This document shows, piece by piece, positions 58,192 through 64,000 of a stretch of 64,000 nucleotides of DNA. A model generated the notes under the pieces. That model made no database searches, had not been told where the DNA came from, and saw nothing but the letters and a program-made list of their open reading frames with translations. The stretch is from contig OX377204.1 in NCBI GenBank assembly GCA_947396885.1, forward strand, positions 54,423,139 to 54,487,138. The letters run 5' to 3'. Both the position numbers and the translations under genes were made by a program. Position 1 is the first letter of the stretch. Every line of letters starts with the position of its first letter. This DNA is from Heligmosomoides polygyrus polygyrus. Taxonomy: Eukaryota > Nematoda > Chromadorea > Rhabditida > Heligmosomidae.

Positions 58192-61100
58192 ATGGCGGTT
58201 CCTTTGATACTGCTGTCTTGCGTGTCTCTTGCCGCAGCGAGTATCGCGACTGATGGTGGGTCCGACTGTTCTGCACTCCCTTCCTCTCTACTCACTCAAC
58301 AAACTAACTGTTTCAGAGAGTACGTATCGAAACGACGAGTGCAGGCAATTGCTCCGAGAATGCGAAGGAGCGCAATGCCTGCTGCTGCTGATTAACAATC
58401 CAGAGTGTGCAGACGGTAAGTTAGCCGCTCTGCTGGGCCAACTGAGGAGGCTCTACCACCACAATCGTGGTCAACCTTGTTCACTAACGACCCATGGAAC
58501 TGCCATCAGTCAGCCTAACGTCAGCGTGAAAGCGTCAGTGTGAATGCGACGGAGGCGTACCCTTACCTGTATGAATCGCCTTTTTCCGGCCATCGGCCAC
58601 TCTTCATCACCGAAGCCGATAGTTTACTGATCCTGCCCTCGCGAAGTCTGTGTTTGTCAAAATTAGATGAAAGAAATTAGAAACTAAGGCTGGAAGAATC
58701 GTGGACCAGGTGCAAGCAACCGCGTGTTGTTCATTTTGTTCACTCATTCTTGACTCTTTAGATTGCTTCCTCTTCTTCTTCTTCTTCTTCTCCTGAGCGT
58801 TTAGTCCCGCGCAGTCGCAGGGTCCGCTGTTCTTGTGATCTGTCGCCACCTCATCCTATCAAGGGCGTCATCTGCCGTGGCGCCGACTTCGGCGAGATCT
58901 CTCTTGATGGCGTCCTTCCATCTTTTCCTTGGGGCTCCTCTCGGACGCTTTCCGGGTGCCTCGTAATCTAGGGCCAACCTTGTGGGGTAATCCTCTGGTC
59001 TTCTGAGGACGTGTCCATACCACCTCAGGCGCTGCTCTCTCATCTTCAGCTGGATCGGGGCAGTCTTCATCACTGCCCTAACATCCTCGTTTCGCACCCT
59101 ATCCCGACGGGTCCATCCACATGCCCACCTCAGCATCCTCATCTCCGCCGCGTGCAGTTGCCGCTCCTGCGCCTTACCCAGGGCCCAGCACTCACTGCCG
59201 TAGAGGAGGGCAGGTCTTACAACTGTTTTATAGAGCTTGCCTTTGAGCGTCCTGGAGCATCTACGGTCGCAGAGGATCCCTGTGGACTCCCTCCACTTGA
59301 GCCAGGCTGCGTTTATCCGTCCCCTGACCGCCTGGTCCACACTTCCTTCCTCGGATAGGTCACTTCCGAGGTAGCGGAATTCTTCCACCTTCTCGATCGT
59401 TTCCCCTTGGCAGTCTAGGATCGATCCAGCGCACTGCTCAGAGCTGATGAACTTCGTCTTCTTCACGTTCAGCCGTAGGCCGTTGTCCGCAAGGGCTCAC
59501 TGCCACAGCTGCACCTTCTCCTCCAGCTCCTCCTGGTTGTCGGCTACTAGGGCGATGTCGTCCGCGTAGAGGATCGTTCTGAGAGGGTCTTTCTCAAGGT
59601 GGTTCACTATAGAGTCAAGCGTCAGCAGGAAGAGGAACGGGCTCAGAGCCGACCCTTGGTGTACCCCCACTGTGATGTCCACTTTCCTTGTCACCCCGTG
59701 TGGCGTTCGTATCGCCGCTTTCGAGCCCTCGTACATGTCCCTTATGACCGTGATCAGACGTTCCGGGACACCCCTTCCTCGAAGGGCATTCCAGATTACG
59801 GCCCGAGCTAGCCTGTCGTAGGCCTTCTCCAGATCCAGGAATGCCAGGTAGCAGGGTTTTCGTTTCTCCCGATATTTCTCCATCACCTGACGAACGATGA
59901 AGATGGCGTCTGTGGTGGATCTCTCAGGCATGAAGCCCCACTGCACCTGGGAGATGGGTACCATCTCCCACAGCCTTGAGTCTACCAGTCGTTCGTAGAT
60001 CTTCATCGTGTGTGAGATCAGTTTGATCCCTCGGTAGTTGGAGCATTCGGAAGCGTCTCCCTTCTGCTTGAAGATGGGGACTATGGTGCTGTTCCTCCAG
60101 TCATCCGGCATCTTACCTTCTTTCGTGATTCTGTTGAGGAACTGCGTCAGCCAGTTGATTCCGAGGTCCCCGAGCACCTTCCAAGCCTCTACTGGCACAC
60201 CGTCAGGCCCTGCTGCCTTTCCGAGTTTCATCTTCCGTATGGCCTTGCGAACATCTTCTTGCGTCCAGGGTGGGATGGGTCCTTCCGTTGGCTGTTCTTC
60301 CTCGGCCTCCCGACGAGGGAACTCCTCGTTCAGGAGTTCCTTGAAGTACTCCTCCCATCTCTCTCTGACCTCGACCGGCTTCCGTAACACTCTACCGTCA
60401 GCACTCTTCACAGTCTTCACTACTCGAATGTCGAGGCTAGCTCTATGACGCGCCTTGGCCAGGCGGATGGCGAACTTCTCTCCCTCTGGCCCGTCTAGTC
60501 TCTCGTACAGGGCATCCATTTCCGCGTTCTTTGCCTTCGCTACAGCTGTTTTTGCCAGCCTCTTCAGCTTCCTGTAGGCTGTGAGATGCTCGGGTGCCCT
60601 CGTCTTTTGCCACAGCTTGTAGGCCTCCTTCTTCCTCCTCACCGCAGCCTGCACCTCTTCGTTCCAGAACCATGCCGATTTATCCCCTCTGGTTCCTCCC
60701 TTTGTTTCTCCCAGGGTTTCCTTGGCACATCTCAGGATTGTTTCGGCTACCCTCCTCCAGGTCTCATTCACGGGACCAGCTGGATCTGGAAGGCCTGCTT
60801 CGAGCACTGCCCTTCGTAGCTCGTTCCGCTCTGAACCCCGCAGTCTCCACCATCGGATCCTGGGTTCCGTCCTCACTTTGGGCCTGGTGGGTAGAGGTAT
60901 GCTAAGATCGGCTACCAAGGGTCTGTGCTGTGATGCCACGTCTTCTCCCGGAATGACCTTCACATTCCGGACTGTTTTCAGGGCAGCCCTTCGAACCAGG
61001 ATATGGTCGACCTCAGTTCTTCTTCCTCCGCTAGCATAGGTCACCTTCTGGCTCTCCCTCTTCGCGAAGAAGGTGCTACAGACAGCCAGGTCGTGGGCGA

Positions 61101-62257
61101 TAGCCAGATCCAGAATTCGTTCTCCATCCGGGTTTACCAGGCCGATCCCTTTTCCTCCATGAACCCTTTCCACTCCTCTTCTGCCACTCCCCACATGCCC
61201 GTTCATGTCCCCTGCTATGGAGAGGTAGTCGCCTTCTGGTACGGACCTTATGGCTTCCTCGAGCGAGAGGTAGAAGTAATCCTTGTCGTGCTCGGAGCAT
61301 CCGGTCTGCGGAGCGTAGACAGACATGATGGTCCAGTAACCCTCCTTCGTGTCCAGCCGCAGTGACATGATGCGGTCGTTTATTCTTTGGACAGCCGCTA
61401 CTGAATCCTTGAGGGACTCCGCGACAGCTATCCCTACCCCGTTCCTCTTGGTGTCCTCTCCGTTGTAGTAGAGCTTGACCCCTTCTCCGATCTCCTTGGC
61501 TTTCGCCCCTTTCCATCGCGTTTCCTGCAGACACAGGACTTGTATCCTTCTGCGCTTCATCAGGTCAGCCACTTCCCTAGATCTCCCGGTCAGCGTTCCC
61601 ACATTCAGAGTCCCCAGTCGAACTAGCTTCTTTAGCCGAGGTCGTTCGGCCCTCGGTAGCCCTCGCATACTGACCACAGAACTCGGGCGGGGGTTCTGTG
61701 CGCCACTTCCGGGTGACGTCCTAGCCTTTACACTGATTCTATTGCGACTTGTGATCATGGTTTTGTGACGAGGTTTCTCCATCAGCCGGCCTGTCAACCT
61801 GGGCCTGACGCTGGAACCGTTGCCATTTTTGCAATTTTTGCAGGGCATGGCGTGCCCGAGCCGGGAGTCGAACCTGTGACCGTTTGTGCATGAAACTACA
61901 CTACTAACCACTAGGCTAACTCGGCTCTTCTTTAGATTGCTTCCTAAACTGCTAGTTTTTCTAGTTATAGGTTAGTAAAACAGCTGACCTCTGAGACCCT
62001 CTCTGAATTCCGTCATTTTCTCCCCTTACAACAGAGTATGTATTTGGTTCCGTTCCCTGCAGAACTTGAGATTTTTGAGCAACCAAAAAATCGGTTTTGT
62101 CAATTCGGTCACTGGAGGTAACGCGGCATACCTGAGAAATGATTTCGGAGCTGCAAGTTCTCAAAACACCTCATTCCAGCTTATGTTTTCCAGGCTGAAC
62201 CCCGTGGTAGCGATAGACAGTGTGTGCAGCGTTTTCTCCTCTTGGTCTGTCCGATGA
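58192..62257 (+). CDS. Small secreted six-cysteine protein, four exons
   Basis: Exons inferred at 58192-58255, 58317-58415, 62063-62117 and 62194-62257, giving 93 residues with every junction in phase. Exon 1 encodes a signal peptide (MAVPLILLSCVSLAAASIA). The rest has six cysteines: four in exon 2 (DECRQLLRECEGAQC, then NNPEC) and one in each of exons 3 and 4. Intron 1 (61 bp) is GTGGGT...CTAACTGTTTCAG, and intron 3 (76 bp) is GTAACG...TTTTCCAG. Intron 2 starts GTAAGT at 58416 and contains the complete minus-strand LINE 58772-61928; without it and one TSD copy it would be 473 bp. Exons 3 and 4 are less certain than 1 and 2. I do not recognise a family; a secreted, disulphide-bonded product is inferred from composition only. 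Confidence 0.5.
58801..61848 (-). pseudogene. Endonuclease-reverse transcriptase with one TGA stop
   Basis: One minus-strand frame from 61848 (ATG of MPCKNC) to TAA 58801-58803, broken only by TGA 59497-59499. An upstream ATG at 61911 is in frame, but those codons fall in the tRNA-like head and are unlikely to be used. Endonuclease motifs: TLNVGTLTGR, QETRWKG, SVYAPQTG, AGDMNGHVG, TEVDHIL, SQHRPLV. RT motifs: NYRGIKLIS, FLDLEKAYDRL, GVHQGSALSPFLF, and YADD at 59557-59568. After the stop come KLYKTVVRPALLYGSECW and RWYGHVLR, with RGAPRKRW near the end. The stop follows VQLWQ where a Trp codon would fit, consistent with one G-to-A change. About 1,016 codons, full length for the family. Confidence 0.92.
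61855..61927 (-). repeat. tRNA-like head of the LINE (potential Pol III promoter)
   Basis: On the minus strand TTAGCCTAGTGGTTAG at about 61919-61904 fits the A box and GGTTCGACTCC at 61874-61864 fits the B box exactly, with normal spacing. Stems are degenerate: the first bases GCCGAG can pair with CTCGG near the end but the T stem does not close, so it is not a functional tRNA. It lies wholly inside the TSD boundaries and is thus part of the mobile unit. Confidence 0.75.
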
Positions 62258-62935
62258 CGTCACACTTAAAAGTCTTGGTGCCATCATCAGGCCTTGGACG
62301 AATGCTTCTGACGCAAACTTTTGGAAGATGGAAATACAGATCGCCGTCCTGCTCTTTGCGCGGCTGCTTAAAGCAGAACAGAGGCTATATGATATCTGGA
62401 GGAAGTCCTGCGGCCCCTGTTCCCTTCAAAAAATCAACATCGGTAACTTGTCAGGCTCTAGGAAACTTCGAGCAACCAACCAGGCTTTCTGAGCGGAATA
62501 TGATATCTGTTCTATTCTCCTTCTGCACAACGGTTTTTGGTGAGCCCAAGGGAACCTGGATAGCAGTAAAAAGCTGAATTTCATAGGAAGCCTTGACAAA
62601 GGATCACTGGTGTTGCCGCACAAAGTTAGCGCCTCGCATGTTGAGAACCGGGTCGTGTGTGTAGATGTTATATCTGTCTTTTACAAAGCGCACACGTAAA
62701 ACTGTAAGTGCTCCTACAGGTATAGACGTTTGAGGAAGTGATGCACGTAGGGCTGGCTCCTGGGAGTGTTGCGGACGAGGTGGACAGTTTCGAGTTTCGG
62801 GCAATTTTGAGTGGAAATGTAGCGCTCTAATTTTTGGGCAAATTCACAGTGCATATCTGAGGAGATTCTTCTTGCAAGACTGATGACGCAACCAGGGAAC
62901 CGTTAGAATGCACCAGGAGTTATTTTTCTAACGTT
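62258..62935. other. Between convergent gene candidates
   Basis: Frames on both strands (plus 62220-62492, minus 62804-62604 and 62623-62426) are open and partly protein-like but I could not link them to either neighbouring gene with good splice sites. Confidence 0.35.
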
Positions 62936-62941
62936 TGTTAC

Positions 62942-63216
62942 TTTTCCGCAGAAGTCCTTTGCTAATGCACAACTTGTTTCGCCAGATACCGATGTGACGC
63001 AGTGGGAGTATATTGTTCGGTACCAAGCGACTTGATATTTCTCGTCTGATGCTTCGATGCTCTTTCGCAATCTCTGTCGTAGACTTACCATGGAATTAGC
63101 AGCAACGCTACCAGATGATAAAAAGAAATTCTCGGCAACAGCTTTGCTACTCCATCCAGTTTCGTAGCAGGGGAGTGCGATGTGAGTCTGTTGCTGTTCG
63201 AACGGAGCGAAACTGC
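62942..63216 (-). CDS. Host exon of unknown protein family
   Basis: The minus-strand frame is open across about 91 codons with strongly protein-like composition (HIALPCYETGWSSKAVAENF, RQRLRKSIEASDEKYQVAWY). It is bounded upstream by an acceptor TCTATCAG ending at 63217 and downstream by a donor-like GGAAAA-GTAACA at 62942-62937. If the donor is not used the frame ends 12 codons later at a stop (62903). There are three cysteines. Neighbouring exons were not identified with confidence, and the family is not recognised. A plus-strand reading of the same region (acceptor TTTTCCGCAG, then KSFANAQLVSPD) is a competing but shorter interpretation. Confidence 0.45.
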
Positions 63217-63915
63217 CTGATAGATTACAAGCTCTGGACGTGAGACGTCCCTGATAATGGTCGCGAAAAGATGTTGTTCTACGCCTTTCTTTTATTGTTC
63301 AGCAAGTCGATATACATTCAGAATCGTTGTTTCAGGTCAGCGGCTGTACAAGAATAAGCGAGCAACGCGGTCTAAAATCCGGCAGATTCTCGTCGACAGC
63401 TACCTGAACCGGATGGGATGAGCTGGTCAGCTCATCCCCCAACTTCTTCTACTTCTCGTTGCCTCTAGACCCGGCTAGCCCATTCACTCCCTCTCCATAG
63501 CAGCTGCATATCCGTCTTCAAATTATTAAAAATTGCCCCATAACTCGTTCCGGTCTACTCAGCCTGTTTCGTTCGCTTTCTCAGATCTCATATCATTGTT
63601 GTGCACCGAACTGTAAAGTGTACATTTGTCGTGGTACCGGATATCATTGTATAAATTTGGAAGGAATGTTCACCTCTGAGACCCGATGGTTGGGCATTGC
63701 TTCGGAGGCAGTGCTCGAGAAGTTCCCTCCTGGTATAAACCAACAAGTGCTGAAACGAAAACCAACGTAATAACCACTTAGTGCAGTTGCTTACTGCAGC
63801 TGATATACGTTGGTTACCTAGGGCGTGCGCTATGCGAAGATTGCTACGATTTGATGAATACTAAATATCATGAACATAGAACATTTATTGAGCCAGAAGG
63901 GAGTAATACAAAATT
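63217..63915. other. No confident feature
   Basis: Probably intronic or upstream of the minus-strand exon; no further exon, promoter or repeat end could be supported. Confidence 0.35.
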
Positions 63916-63919
63916 AACC

Positions 63920-64000
63920 GACAAGGTAAGGTTCCCAACTCAAGGTGGGCGTTGGCGGTGTTATTTTGACAGGATGTAGGGCCCTGTGAGCGGAGCCCAG
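63920..64000 (+). repeat. Dispersed repeat shared with 38420-38495
   Basis: GACAAGG-AAGGTTCCCAACTC, AAGGTGGGC, then ATTTTGA-AGGATGTAGGGCC and GAGCGGAG-CCAG occur in the same order and orientation at both places. The element continues beyond the window. Confidence 0.7.

Larger units (their letters stand above)
58772..61928 (-). mobile_element. Full-length RTE/BovB-like LINE with 17-bp TSD and tRNA-like 5' end
   Basis: The exact direct repeat TCTTTAGATTGCTTCCT lies at 58755-58771 and 61929-61945. On its own strand the element begins AGAGCCGAGTTAGCC, a tRNA-like sequence, continues with one endonuclease-RT frame holding a single stop, and ends in a GAA-type tail (58772-58794 on the plus strand as CTTCTT repeats). 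Length 3157 bp. It sits in an intron of a host gene, antisense to it. Confidence 0.95.

Noticed and set aside
61855..61927. Functional tRNA gene
   Set aside because: A and B boxes are present, but the T stem and anticodon stem do not pair and the unit lies within LINE boundaries.
1..64000. CRISPR array or bacterial operon
   Set aside because: No short regularly spaced direct repeats with unique spacers, no Shine-Dalgarno-led gene strings, and gene content is typical of a metazoan genome.

Overview
This window is eukaryotic and looks like repeat-rich intergenic DNA of a parasitic nematode, most likely a strongylid such as a hookworm. That assignment is inference. It rests on RTE-type and CR1-type LINEs of a kind common in nematodes, very short introns (61 and 76 bp) with TTTCAG-like acceptors, a 3' splice acceptor placed 6 bases before an initiator ATG (as expected for spliced-leader trans-splicing), and a high density of TA-flanked inverted-repeat elements. 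I see no operons, ribosome binding sites, rRNA, CRISPR array or bacterial genes.

Most of the sequence is transposable elements, many of them nested. There are five long RTE-type LINE copies. Three have exact target-site duplications (TSDs): 11224-14207 (+, decayed, 16 bp), 22806-25907 (+, two frameshifts, 14 bp) and 58772-61928 (-, one stop codon, 17 bp). A fourth at 44399-47536 (+, two stops) has an imperfect 13-bp TSD, and a fifth at 26407-29770 (+, one stop) has no TSD that I could find. They form two subfamilies. One has a FADD reverse transcriptase (RT) box (22.8 kb, 26.4 kb and fragments at 3.1, 5.0 and 15.2 kb). The other has YADD and BovB-like features (11.2, 44.4 and 58.8 kb) with (GAA)n tails. 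Fragments of a CR1/Jockey-like LINE lie at 5.8-7.0 kb and around 44.2-47.8 kb, where an RTE has split it.

The second layer is a family of non-autonomous DNA elements flanked by TA, with tips related to CAGTACCGG (complete at 7455-10410 and 36829-41150; partial at 1-2585, 10851-15060, 35958-36330, 41270-42660, 47930-48175 and 52183-54200). These carry roughly 680-bp internal tandem units containing a TGACGTCA palindrome, long inverted repeats, and a conserved roughly 100-bp non-palindromic core. The third layer is a tRNA-derived SINE family of about 290 bp with at least seven copies, two of them in mirror positions inside the 36.8-41.2 kb inverted repeat. Smaller MITEs, hairpins, a 42-bp minisatellite and TTCGAA-rich arrays complete the repeat content.

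Host coding sequence is sparse. The best candidate is a small secreted six-cysteine protein at 58186-62257 (+), built from four exons with consistent phases, whose second intron contains the whole 58.8-61.9 kb LINE. A convergent minus-strand exon lies at 62942-63216. Possible membrane-protein exons lie on the minus strand at 19606-20790, and an unrecognised 202-codon frame at 30776-31380. No element here carries an undamaged open reading frame, so any mobility would need proteins supplied from elsewhere.
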